Shown here piece by piece: positions 20,601-28,104 of a stretch of DNA of 64,000 nucleotides (position 1 is the stretch's first letter; each line of letters opens with the position of its first letter). The stretch spans positions 1 through 64,000 of the forward strand of contig NZ_FNQY01000020.1 in assembly GCF_900107765.1 (NCBI RefSeq), written 5' to 3'. The notes beneath the pieces were generated by a model. The model saw nothing but the letters and a program-made list of their open reading frames with translations, made no database searches and was not told where the DNA came from. The position numbers and the translations under genes were made by a program. This DNA is from Arachidicoccus rhizosphaerae. Its GTDB lineage: Bacteria; Bacteroidota; Bacteroidia; Chitinophagales; Chitinophagaceae.

Positions 20601-20738
20601 TTAAGTGCTTATAATCTGGCAACAAAAAGCAATATCAGCAAAAAATACCAACAGGATCCGGAAGTACAATCTAATAGTGCGGGGGATGCCTATCAAAACC
20701 AAAGGGTCGTAAATTTGGGGCTTCAGATAGGATTTTAG
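17676..20738 (+). CDS. SusC/RagA-type TonB-dependent outer-membrane transporter (no SusD directly downstream)
   Basis: 1020 residues. A signal peptide ends at 'GLCYGQG' (about 21). A carboxypeptidase-regulatory-like domain (about 24-100, 'RGIVRDSLGPVLGATV') is followed by a TonB-box-like 'EVIVIGFGKTNRITNTGSV', a plug domain with 'FIRGVSSLNSEGNKPLIIVD' and 'SILKDASTTAIYGIKGANGV', and a barrel ending 'NLGLQIGF'. It lies 58 bases after a SusD gene, but the next gene (48 bases on) is a propeller protein and not a SusD. It is therefore an unpaired SusC within this locus, or the partner of the SusD at 9221. It imports oligosaccharides across the outer membrane. Confidence 0.93.
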   Translation: MKKLLFILLLAAFQIGLCYGQGKTVRGIVRDSLGPVLGATVNELSFPTNMVTTDSAGAFQLTLKSSSDSIMVSLVGYESQQIALQGRSSVNITLHQTPTALNEVIVIGFGKTNRITNTGSVATIKAEEIRRIPTSSVQNTLAGRMPGFFAQQRSGQPGKDASDYFIRGVSSLNSEGNKPLIIVDDIEYTYEQLAQINANEIESISILKDASTTAIYGIKGANGVLIVTTRRGALGRPQFNFRVETGLQTPVRKPDFLNAYQTAQLVNEAYENDGLNPQFTDEDLQHFKSGDDPYGHPDINWYDKIIRPSSLQHNANLDISGGSQAVKYFVSGGVFSQNGNIQDFSTGEDGVNTNYFYRRYDLRSNLDIQATQNFSLRLDVTARFGDINSPYNQNVTSNLYDFSKYHPYSAPYINPNGTYAYAYDTEDQLPTLNAMLATGGYSRQRSTDYNALIGFKEKMDFITKGLSLTGRLAYAGVEVNSLNLARPYAFPPSYHYDPLTDSYSLNTGTSSGGYTLTEYRTIGNTDKKDQRVNMQLYLNYVRNFGKHHFNSLLLYNQENYTNYQSAAAPQKFRGFSYKIGYDYDQKYLIDFNVGYNGSDRFDSDKRYGLFPAIGVGWNLKQEKLFEHMLKNFSLFKLRASYGVVGSDVAPGDQYLYQQVYVQGSGYSFGQSPQSQSTVYEGSLGNPNVTWEKKRSFDVGLDINTLNNKLSITADYFHDYRYDQLVTRNDIPLILGIGVSPTNVARTVNRGFDGQATYHDKAGQVDYSIGIVWSYAKNKILYEAEASPTYPWLAVTGHSIDQPFGYKTLGFYTQADIDNPDVAKPTTAIPVQAGDLRYKDLNEDGVIDENDRTAIGRPNLPNTTFGLPIKIGYKGLDISILFQGAFNYSLYLTGTAIEPFQSQFQPIHLKRWTPETAASAEFPRLTSNPTTVNSPAVYASDFWLINAYYVRLKTVELGYQFPKKLLPFKINNARLYLSAYNLATKSNISKKYQQDPEVQSNSAGDAYQNQRVVNLGLQIGF

Positions 20739-20786
20739 ATTGGGAAAAGGCCTTTTTAAGGCAATAGCATATAAGGGATGTAAACT

Positions 20787-22718
20787 ATGAATGAAAATCA
20801 GCGAGAAATAATTAGTCCACAAAAAATATATTTTTTAAGTCACAACTGGTTTAAACTAATAAGCCAAAGCTTAATAGCTGTCATTGTTAGTATGCCAGTT
20901 ACGCTTAAGGCAAATGGAAATGACGGCTATAAAATAGAGCGCAATGACAGTTTGTGTCAATATGTGAATAATCAGACTCCAAGCCCGGCCTTACCTGATT
21001 ACGGAGCTTTTAGCTTACAATTAACCGGTTATATTATTAACAAAAAAAGGTCTAGTGTCCAACCCGGCAATCGTCAAAAGGAATTTTTAAGTGTTTCTGG
21101 CAGCCTCTTGCAAAATGAGAAATACAAAGCCCTGCAAAAAGTTTCGGTAGACCTGCTATCGGAGAACAGCTCTGTTGATAATAGTAGCATACAACCAGCT
21201 GATCTCAATATAGTCACTACATACCCAAAAACTCAGTTAGCGGACTGGCAAAAATGGCATATTATTTATAAGAGCAGCACTGGTGGGCAGCGCTTTTACC
21301 AGATCCGTAACGCTTTTAGTGGGCAGATGCTTGGTATCTCTAAAGCCTACAGCAGCGGCAGCGCTAATAACAGCAGTAATAATGGCCAGGAATTACAATT
21401 AGTCCAGACCCGTGTCACCGCGCAAGCTGCTGATAGCAGCTTATGGCAAATATTACCTTACCCTGCAGCAAAAAGTCAGGACAACCCCGACGGATATATA
21501 CTGATTAATAAAGCCACGGGGCTCGCTATAGGAACAGACCATAAAATAATCCATAGTGAACAAAATAAAACAGCACCCTTAGCCTTTAGCTTTGTAAATC
21601 CTGGCGATGCGACTAGTCAGATAGCTATTTGGAAATTATCCCCATTAGGCGCTACTGCATACAGGGATGACGCTGTCGTTGGCTTTTTTGAGCGAAATGA
21701 AAAGAGTCTGGGCTCAGTGGCCTTCGATCAGGGAAATACCATCCAGTTGAACTGGGGCCCTAATAAGGGTAAAGTACTCTGGATAACAGAAGATGCCTGG
21801 GATGGGGAGCAGTTACAAGATAACCATCAGTTTAGTTGTAAGGATTTTTTCAGGTATCGTAATTCGGTATTGATTCAGCCATCGGCTTCTGACTGGAACC
21901 CGAATCATACTTTAAACATTACCAGAAATGATAGCAGGCAACATATGCCCAGGCAAATTTGTGATTTAATTGAAGGATCGGAATTTGCATGGCCGTCTGT
22001 GGGCATTGAGTTGGGAAATAAAGTGTATTTGCAATGTGCAGAGGGAGACGGGCTTGGCCCATTAAAATCTCAATCACTGTATGAACTGAGCGAGACGGGC
22101 GGGCTAGAGTGGCCGGTTAAAAGACTTATGCCAGGCCAGATGACCATCGAAACAAGAATTAATTATTCTGCAGGAATGATAGATGGTGGCGATGGATTTG
22201 TATATGTTTTTGGTTTTCAGGGAAAGGGGTATGGATATAGCTTAAATCTTCATGTTGCCCGTTTTCTAAAAACGGATCCCATGCAATGGCGTTTCTGGAA
22301 TGGCAGAGCCTGGGCGCAAAAACCTGCAGTAGGAAGTGACGCCAGCATTGCTACAGGCAAGGCTACCGTGTCCGTTGCCAAGGTAAATGGTAAATACGTA
22401 ATGATGACCATGGATCAGGGTTTTGTCTGTGATTCTATCCGTAATATTTATTTGGCGACAGCCGATAGTCCTACAGGGCCTTTTACACCACTTAAAAAAG
22501 TGTATGCAATCAGAGAGTTTCTCTATGGCAAATTTGCCAGGTATTATACACCTGTTATCCATCCGGAATTTGATAATGGCCGCAAGGAATTACTTTTAAC
22601 CTATTGCCTGAACTTTTCCGGATGCGGGGTTCCCGATTGCAAGGACGGCTATCTGGATCCTTATTTTTACCGGATAAAAGGCATCCGGATTCCTTATTCG
22701 ATCTTTGGCCTTCCGTAA
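20787..22718 (+). CDS. Secreted protein: ricin-type lectin-like domain plus DUF4185/DUF5005-type propeller
   Basis: 643 residues. The N terminus has a long polar stretch and then a hydrophobic segment (about 20-42, 'WFKLISQSLIAVIVSMPV') serving as signal peptide. Residues about 150-285 look like a ricin-type beta-trefoil ('FYQIRNAFSGQMLGIS', 'NGQELQLVQ', 'SLWQILPY', 'GYILINKATGLAIGT'). Residues about 300-643 look like a five-bladed propeller with conserved acidic patches ('VLWITEDAWDGEQL', 'EFAWPSVGIEL', 'YSAGMIDGGDGFVYVFG', 'YYTPVIHPEFDNGRKELLLTY'). The C-terminal layout resembles that of GH43/GH183-like folds and of DUF5005/DUF4185. Its place between a SusC and a GH78 gene implies it acts on or binds the same glycan. 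Function is not established. Confidence 0.78.
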   Translation: MNENQREIISPQKIYFLSHNWFKLISQSLIAVIVSMPVTLKANGNDGYKIERNDSLCQYVNNQTPSPALPDYGAFSLQLTGYIINKKRSSVQPGNRQKEFLSVSGSLLQNEKYKALQKVSVDLLSENSSVDNSSIQPADLNIVTTYPKTQLADWQKWHIIYKSSTGGQRFYQIRNAFSGQMLGISKAYSSGSANNSSNNGQELQLVQTRVTAQAADSSLWQILPYPAAKSQDNPDGYILINKATGLAIGTDHKIIHSEQNKTAPLAFSFVNPGDATSQIAIWKLSPLGATAYRDDAVVGFFERNEKSLGSVAFDQGNTIQLNWGPNKGKVLWITEDAWDGEQLQDNHQFSCKDFFRYRNSVLIQPSASDWNPNHTLNITRNDSRQHMPRQICDLIEGSEFAWPSVGIELGNKVYLQCAEGDGLGPLKSQSLYELSETGGLEWPVKRLMPGQMTIETRINYSAGMIDGGDGFVYVFGFQGKGYGYSLNLHVARFLKTDPMQWRFWNGRAWAQKPAVGSDASIATGKATVSVAKVNGKYVMMTMDQGFVCDSIRNIYLATADSPTGPFTPLKKVYAIREFLYGKFARYYTPVIHPEFDNGRKELLLTYCLNFSGCGVPDCKDGYLDPYFYRIKGIRIPYSIFGLP

Positions 22719-22787
22719 CACGAAGGATTCTTCTTAATAATTTTAATTACCGGGAGCTATCACAACACTTCAACTTTAAATTTAACT

Positions 22788-25238
22788 ATGAAAAACCGGA
22801 CTGTTATAAATACAAAAATTATTTACTGTTTTTGCCTGGCAGCATTAATAATGGGAGCTATCAGCGTTGTAGGTGCACAGGAGACGAAGACCAATGAAAA
22901 TGGGCTATCAATATATGGTAATCAACCTTGGGCAGCTAAATGGATTGCTCCGGCCGGAATCACAGGCCATGAATACGGGGTCTATCACTTTAGAAAAGTC
23001 ATAGAACTTGCCGCAAAACCTGACGCTTTCCCTATCAACGTATCTGCAGATAACCGCTATAAACTCTTTGTCAACGGACACCTGGTTTCTCTAGGACCTG
23101 CCAGAGGGGATCTGCATTATTGGAACTATGAAAAAGTGGACTTGGCCCTTTATTTAAAAGCAGGAAAAAATGTGCTGACGGCACTGGTCTGGAACGAAGC
23201 GGAATACAGTAATGAAGCCCAAATGACCAACCGGACAGGATTTATTATGCAGGGCAGCGATAAAAATGCCACTATCTGTAATACAGATAATTCCTGGCGT
23301 TGTGTAAAGGATCCGGCCTACAGTCTACTGCGACAATTTTTTATTGCAGGTCCTGGTCAACTGGTAGATATGCACCTTGTCATTAAAGGCTGCGATGAAC
23401 CTGACTTTGATGACTCCAGCTGGCCTACAGCACAAGAGATAGCTAATGGGAATCCTAAAGGGAGCTCTGATGGAGGCTGGATGCTGGTGCCGTCCATTAT
23501 CCCGCAAATGGAACTACGCTATCAAAGAATACCTGAACTCAGAAAAGTAACCGGGATGGATAAAAATAGGACTACTGCATTGGAAGGTTTCCCTGAGAAG
23601 AAAAGAAGTATCACCATTCCTGCCCATAGTACGGTTACTTTATTGTTGGATCAGAGTTATCTGACAAACGCCTATTTTACCTTGAACTTTTCAAAGGGCA
23701 ACAACGCCAATATTGCTATCGGTTATGCTGAGACGCTTTATCTTAATCCGGATCCAGACAGAGATCGAAATAGTCTGTCCAGCCATCCGGCCAAAGGCAA
23801 CAGAAATGAGATTAGTGGTAAGTTTTTTACCGGAATGACAGATAGCACCATATCTGATGGCAGTAATAATCAAAACTTTACCACGCTGTTTTGGCGCACC
23901 TACCGTTATGTGGAGCTGAGGATTTACACCAAGGATGAGCCATTAGTCATTGAAGATGTATATGGGACTTTTACAGGGTATCCATTTAAGCAAAATGCCC
24001 GTTTTAGCTCAAACGTTGATAGCTTACACCAAATCTTAGATATTGGCTGGCGTACCGCCAGGCTAGACGCCATGGAAACTTATATGGATTGCCCTTATTA
24101 TGAACAACTTCAATATATTGGCGATACCCGTATACAGGCAGAAGTTTCTTATTTTAATAGTGGAGATGACCGCCTGGCCCGTAATGCGCTTAATCTGATG
24201 GATCATTCCAGGCTGCCGGAAGGAGTTACCATGAGCCGCTGGCCGAGTCATGGTACGCAGATTATTTCTACTTTTTCGCTCTGGTATATCGGCATGCTCC
24301 ACGACTATTGGATGTATAGGCCTGATAGCAGTTTTGTGCAGCAAAAATTACCTGGTACCAGGCAGGTGCTGTCGTTTTTCCATCAGTTTGAGGGCAAGGA
24401 TGGCTCATTGGTTAATTTACCTTACTGGAAATTTGTGGATTGGGTAGGAGGGCCTGGATGGATGATGGGTGAGGCTCCTAAAGGATCAGACGGCTGTTCT
24501 GCCATGTTGGATCTGCAGCTGTTAAAAGCTTATCAGTGGGCCAGCGCTATGGAAGACAGGTTGGGAATGAAGGCTTACGCCGATTTATATCAAGATAGGG
24601 CAAAGCGATTAATCCAGACAATTAAAATCAAATACTATAATAAAGAAAAAGGCTTATTTGCCGATACCAAAGAACAAAATACCTATTCACAACACGTAAA
24701 TGCCCTGGCCATATTAGCTGGACTGGTAGATAAAGCTGATCTAAAGGCCTTTGGTAACAAGGTATTAAAGGACAACAGCCTGGTACAATGCACCATTTAT
24801 TTTAAATATTACCTGAATCAGGCGCTGGTAAAAGCTGGATTAGGCGACGATTATTTAAATTGGCTGGGTATCTGGTGGGATAATATTAAACTGGGACTAA
24901 CTACCTGGGCGGAGGATTCTAATTTACAATATGCCCGTTCTGATTGTCACGCCTGGGGCGCTAGCCCAAATATAGAATTCTACCGCACTGTGCTAGGCAT
25001 TGACTCGGATAGCCCCGGTTTTAAAACAGTTCGTATCACGCCTCATTTAGGGAAGTTAACCCAGGCCGGAGGTGAGATTCCCCATCCGGCAGGCACCATT
25101 AAAGTGGCCTATCATTTAAAAGCGAATGCCAATAAGTGGCAGGCCGATATTGAACTTCCTCAAGGTATTACCGGTCACTTTGTATGGGCAGGCAAGAAAA
25201 TGAGCTTAAAATCAGGAACAAACCATTTTGATCTCTAG
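22788..25238 (+). CDS. GH78-like alpha-L-rhamnosidase
   Basis: 816 residues with signal peptide (cleavage near 'VVGA-QE', residue 30). An N-terminal carbohydrate-binding-like beta domain (about 45-155, 'ADNRYKLFVNGHLVSLGPARGD') is typical of GH78. The (alpha/alpha)6 catalytic barrel spans about 400-740. The motif 'DCPYYEQLQYIGDTR' (434-448) corresponds to the GH78 'DCPxRDERLGW-GD' block, with Glu439 at the general-acid position. 'TTWAEDSN' (705-712, Glu709) and 'SDCHAWGASP' match the later catalytic region. It would release rhamnose from rhamnosides. The variant acid block, without the usual Arg/Asp residues, suggests a subgroup with a changed substrate. It lies in the same run of genes as SusC at 17676. 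Confidence 0.85.
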   Translation: MKNRTVINTKIIYCFCLAALIMGAISVVGAQETKTNENGLSIYGNQPWAAKWIAPAGITGHEYGVYHFRKVIELAAKPDAFPINVSADNRYKLFVNGHLVSLGPARGDLHYWNYEKVDLALYLKAGKNVLTALVWNEAEYSNEAQMTNRTGFIMQGSDKNATICNTDNSWRCVKDPAYSLLRQFFIAGPGQLVDMHLVIKGCDEPDFDDSSWPTAQEIANGNPKGSSDGGWMLVPSIIPQMELRYQRIPELRKVTGMDKNRTTALEGFPEKKRSITIPAHSTVTLLLDQSYLTNAYFTLNFSKGNNANIAIGYAETLYLNPDPDRDRNSLSSHPAKGNRNEISGKFFTGMTDSTISDGSNNQNFTTLFWRTYRYVELRIYTKDEPLVIEDVYGTFTGYPFKQNARFSSNVDSLHQILDIGWRTARLDAMETYMDCPYYEQLQYIGDTRIQAEVSYFNSGDDRLARNALNLMDHSRLPEGVTMSRWPSHGTQIISTFSLWYIGMLHDYWMYRPDSSFVQQKLPGTRQVLSFFHQFEGKDGSLVNLPYWKFVDWVGGPGWMMGEAPKGSDGCSAMLDLQLLKAYQWASAMEDRLGMKAYADLYQDRAKRLIQTIKIKYYNKEKGLFADTKEQNTYSQHVNALAILAGLVDKADLKAFGNKVLKDNSLVQCTIYFKYYLNQALVKAGLGDDYLNWLGIWWDNIKLGLTTWAEDSNLQYARSDCHAWGASPNIEFYRTVLGIDSDSPGFKTVRITPHLGKLTQAGGEIPHPAGTIKVAYHLKANANKWQADIELPQGITGHFVWAGKKMSLKSGTNHFDL

Positions 25239-25286
25239 CATGGGGTTAACCTAATTACAGGGCAATACTAAAGCAAAACTTAAGGG

Positions 25287-25318
25287 TTTGCCGGGAAACG
25301 CAGTGCCTGTTATTTTTG
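25287..25318 (+). promoter_or_regulatory. Bacteroidota-type promoter ahead of second GH92 gene
   Basis: TTTG at 25287-25290 and TATTTTTG at 25311-25318 are separated by exactly 20 bases, matching the Bacteroidota housekeeping consensus (TTTG, 19-21 bases, TAnnTTTG). Transcription would start near 25325 and give a leader of about 170 bases. This suggests the GH92 gene can be transcribed apart from the upstream run. Confidence 0.5.
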
Positions 25319-25496
25319 ATGGGTACTATTGGCCTGGGAGATTTTGGGCGTATTGATATAAAATAGGACCGTTTGATTAGGATAGAGGGTAAGCCGTAAA
25401 ATTTTAAGAAAAATAATGCATTGTAAACAACAGTTGATTAATATTGGTGTAAGAGCAAAGCTACACCTGATAAATTTGAATAATAAAATTGGGAAT

Positions 25497-27692
25497 ATGG
25501 AAGTATTCAGTAAGTCTGTACAGCTCTTACTGGGCGTATGCTTAATAGGGGGGAGTTTGCCGGCTCAAAATACCCACCAGTCAAATCAACAAGTCCCGGC
25601 TTCCAATACAATAAATTATGCCAGCTTAGTCAACACCAGGCTTGGGAATGCAAATGCAGGTAATACCTATCCGGGCGCTACCTATCCGTTTGGGATGGTG
25701 CAGTTTACCAGGACTTACTTTGATAAACAGCAGGGGTTTATTGTAAATCAGCTCAGTGGTGCCGGCTGTGATCATATGGGGAATTTTCCCGTACTACCTT
25801 TAAATGGGCGGTTAAGCATCTCTCCAGACAATATTAAAGACCTAAGGGCGGATATTCAAAAGGAAAAAGGTTCGGCAGGTTATTATGAGGCGACCGTTAA
25901 TAAGAATATTGATGTAAAGCTGACTGTTACCCCCAGAACAGGGTTTGCCCGGTTTGTTTTTGACGCAGACAGTACGACGGCTACCATTATTATTGGTGGC
26001 GGCGTAGCCTCCACACCACTTGCAGCTTCCGCTCTTGCCATAAGAGGTAAAAACAGCGTGGAAGGTTATGCCGATGGGGGCTCTTTTTGCGGGATAAAAT
26101 CGGCATATAAGGTCTATTTTGTAGCAGAATTTAACCAGGACGCCACAGCGGTAGGTACCTGGAAGGGGAACGAACTAAATCCTGGGGCAAGATTTGTGGA
26201 AGGACAGCATACGGGTGCTTATTTTAGTTTTGATATTAAAAACAGTAAGGAAATATGTTATAAAATAGGCATTTCCTATGTTTCGGTAGAGAATGCCAGA
26301 GAGAATCTTACAGCAGAGAGTGCGGGCTGGGATTTTAATAGTTTTAAGCATCATGCAGAAGCTGCCTGGAATCATTACCTGTCCAAAATTGAAATTGAAC
26401 AGGATGAGCAGGATGATCCAAGCCGTAAACAGCAGTTTTATACCCATCTTTATCATAGTTTTATCCATCCAAATATCTGCTCTGATGTAAACGGAGAATA
26501 CATGGGGGCTGACAATAAAGTCCACCGCTCTAATCGTCCAGAATATACATCCTTTAGCAATTGGGATACTTACAGAACACAGATCCAACTGTTAAGTATC
26601 CTGGCGCCGGAGGAAACTTCTGATATGGTCTATTCCCTGGGAGAGTTTGCTGAACAGGCGGGTGGCGGCATGCCACGTTGGGTACTGGCCAATAGAGAAA
26701 CAGGGGTCATGCAAGGAGATCCGTCTTCTATATTAGTAGCCAACGCCTACGCCTTTGGGGCCAGGAATTATGATGCCCGGAAACTACTACGGATTATGGT
26801 GCATGGCGCAACAGATTCCACGGCTCATGCACAGGGCTTTTTAACCAGGCCCGGATTAAAGCAGTATCTGGAAAAAGGCCATTATGACGCCTCGATTCAG
26901 CTGGAATATAATAGTGCTGATTTTGCCATTTCAAGGTTTGCGCTGGGCGCAACGGATGACCAGTATCTAAGCGGAAGCTTACAGGGTAGGGCTCAGAGTT
27001 GGAAAAACTTGTTTAATCCTGCCAGAGGATGGCTGCAGTCCAGAAATCCGGATGGTAGCTGGAAGCCGTATTATGAGGACTGGCGGGAATCTACCTTTAA
27101 AAACTACTTTTGGATGGTTCCATTTAATTTACGGGGGCTTATCGATATTATTGGCGGTGATAAAGTGGCTGAAGCCAGACTGGATTCTTTATTTGTCAGG
27201 CTAGACGCCAATTATGGGCAAGAGTGGTTTGCCAGTGGCAATGAGCCTAGTTTTGCCATTCCCTGGGTATATAACTGGGCCGGAGCTCCGTATAAGGCGC
27301 AAAATGTCGTACACCGGATAATTAAGGAGTGTTATTTTAATGGTCCGGGCGGATTACCAGGCAATGACGATTTAGGCGCTATGGGCGCGTACTATGTTTT
27401 CTGCACAATAGGTTTATATCCAGAAGTGCCCGGCGTGGGTGGCTTTTCAATCAATAGTCCCTTTTTTAAAGCCGTTAAACTGCATTTACCCGGTGGGACA
27501 ATCAGTATTAGTGGCGGTAGTTCTGCAAAACCTTATATTCAGTCTTTAAAAATTGATGGTAAGCCTTATTATAGCACCTGGATTCCATGGAAGCTGTTAA
27601 AGGGTGGTGCAAATCTGCAGTATCAGCTGGGAAGTAAGCCTGATAAAAAATGGGGAATAGCAGGCAAACCAACGCCGCCTTCTTTTGATTAG
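25497..27692 (+). CDS. GH92 family alpha-mannosidase (second copy in the PUL)
   Basis: The start at 25497 (731 residues) is preferred over an upstream ATG at 25416 because it opens directly on a signal peptide ('MEVFSKSVQLLLGVCLIGG', cleavage near LPA-QN). GH92 blocks: 'GNANAGNTYPGATYPFGMVQFTR', here split across about 50-72; 'FSNWDTYRTQIQLL' (about 353-366); 'ASGNEPSFAIPWVYNWAGAPYK' around Glu583, the predicted general acid; and 'PGNDDLGAMGAYYVF' (about 621-635), the acidic base motif. It is only distantly similar to the GH92 at 6555, so it probably cuts a different mannosidic linkage. A decayed copy of its 3' third lies at 33100-33833. Confidence 0.92.
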   Translation: MEVFSKSVQLLLGVCLIGGSLPAQNTHQSNQQVPASNTINYASLVNTRLGNANAGNTYPGATYPFGMVQFTRTYFDKQQGFIVNQLSGAGCDHMGNFPVLPLNGRLSISPDNIKDLRADIQKEKGSAGYYEATVNKNIDVKLTVTPRTGFARFVFDADSTTATIIIGGGVASTPLAASALAIRGKNSVEGYADGGSFCGIKSAYKVYFVAEFNQDATAVGTWKGNELNPGARFVEGQHTGAYFSFDIKNSKEICYKIGISYVSVENARENLTAESAGWDFNSFKHHAEAAWNHYLSKIEIEQDEQDDPSRKQQFYTHLYHSFIHPNICSDVNGEYMGADNKVHRSNRPEYTSFSNWDTYRTQIQLLSILAPEETSDMVYSLGEFAEQAGGGMPRWVLANRETGVMQGDPSSILVANAYAFGARNYDARKLLRIMVHGATDSTAHAQGFLTRPGLKQYLEKGHYDASIQLEYNSADFAISRFALGATDDQYLSGSLQGRAQSWKNLFNPARGWLQSRNPDGSWKPYYEDWRESTFKNYFWMVPFNLRGLIDIIGGDKVAEARLDSLFVRLDANYGQEWFASGNEPSFAIPWVYNWAGAPYKAQNVVHRIIKECYFNGPGGLPGNDDLGAMGAYYVFCTIGLYPEVPGVGGFSINSPFFKAVKLHLPGGTISISGGSSAKPYIQSLKIDGKPYYSTWIPWKLLKGGANLQYQLGSKPDKKWGIAGKPTPPSFD

Positions 27693-27937
27693 TTATTTGG
27701 AACTTAACTAAAAATTTTAAAGGATTATGTATTCCAACGCAAACGGCATAGTTTAAGTTCTTCATAATTGCGAAAGAAGGATTGCCGAAAAGATGATCCA
27801 TAAAAGGCTGCTACATTTGCATAGCGATATATAAAACACCTGTTATATATCGCAGGCTGTTACTATATATGCCTGATCTGGACTCCAGCCAATCATTTGT
27901 ATAGCCTGATTAACGATCTTACCGCCATCAGATATTG
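26946..27937 (+). repeat. Long direct repeat, left copy (GH92 3' end plus flank)
   Basis: This stretch, covering the last 750 bases of the GH92 gene and about 245 bases beyond its stop, aligns with 33162-34030 in the same orientation. Long exact runs are shared (for example GGCGCAACGGATGACCAGTA at 26946). The flank match includes 'AATC-TTTG-ATAGCCT-ATTAACGA' at 27891-27935. The left copy is coding and intact; the right one is degraded. Confidence 0.85.
27824..27853. terminator. Hairpin downstream of GH92 gene
   Basis: GCGATATATA at 27824-27833 is exactly complementary to 27844-27853, and A27834/T27843 add one more pair. It lies 130 bases after the GH92 stop. No T-run follows, so termination by this hairpin alone is uncertain. 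Confidence 0.35.
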
Positions 27938-27974
27938 CATGATACTGACTGTATCAGGCTTCGCAGGTGCGAAT

Positions 27975-28013
27975 AAAAAAGCCTCTAAATATACACATAT
28001 GTGGATTAGAGGC
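27975..28013 (-). terminator. Rho-independent terminator of the nrdJ transcript
   Basis: GCCTCTAA (27981-27988) pairs with TTAGAGGC (28006-28013), with an inner palindrome CACATATGTG. On the minus strand the stem is followed by TTTTTT (complement of 27975-27980). It sits about 90 bases after the nrdJ stop codon. Confidence 0.8.
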
Positions 28014-28104
28014 TCCCGGACGTTTCACTCAAATGGATGACACTATGTGTTTAAAGTGAGGAATCTTTTCTCCAAAGTTGAAATGCGCTGCATGTAATTA
28101 GTTT

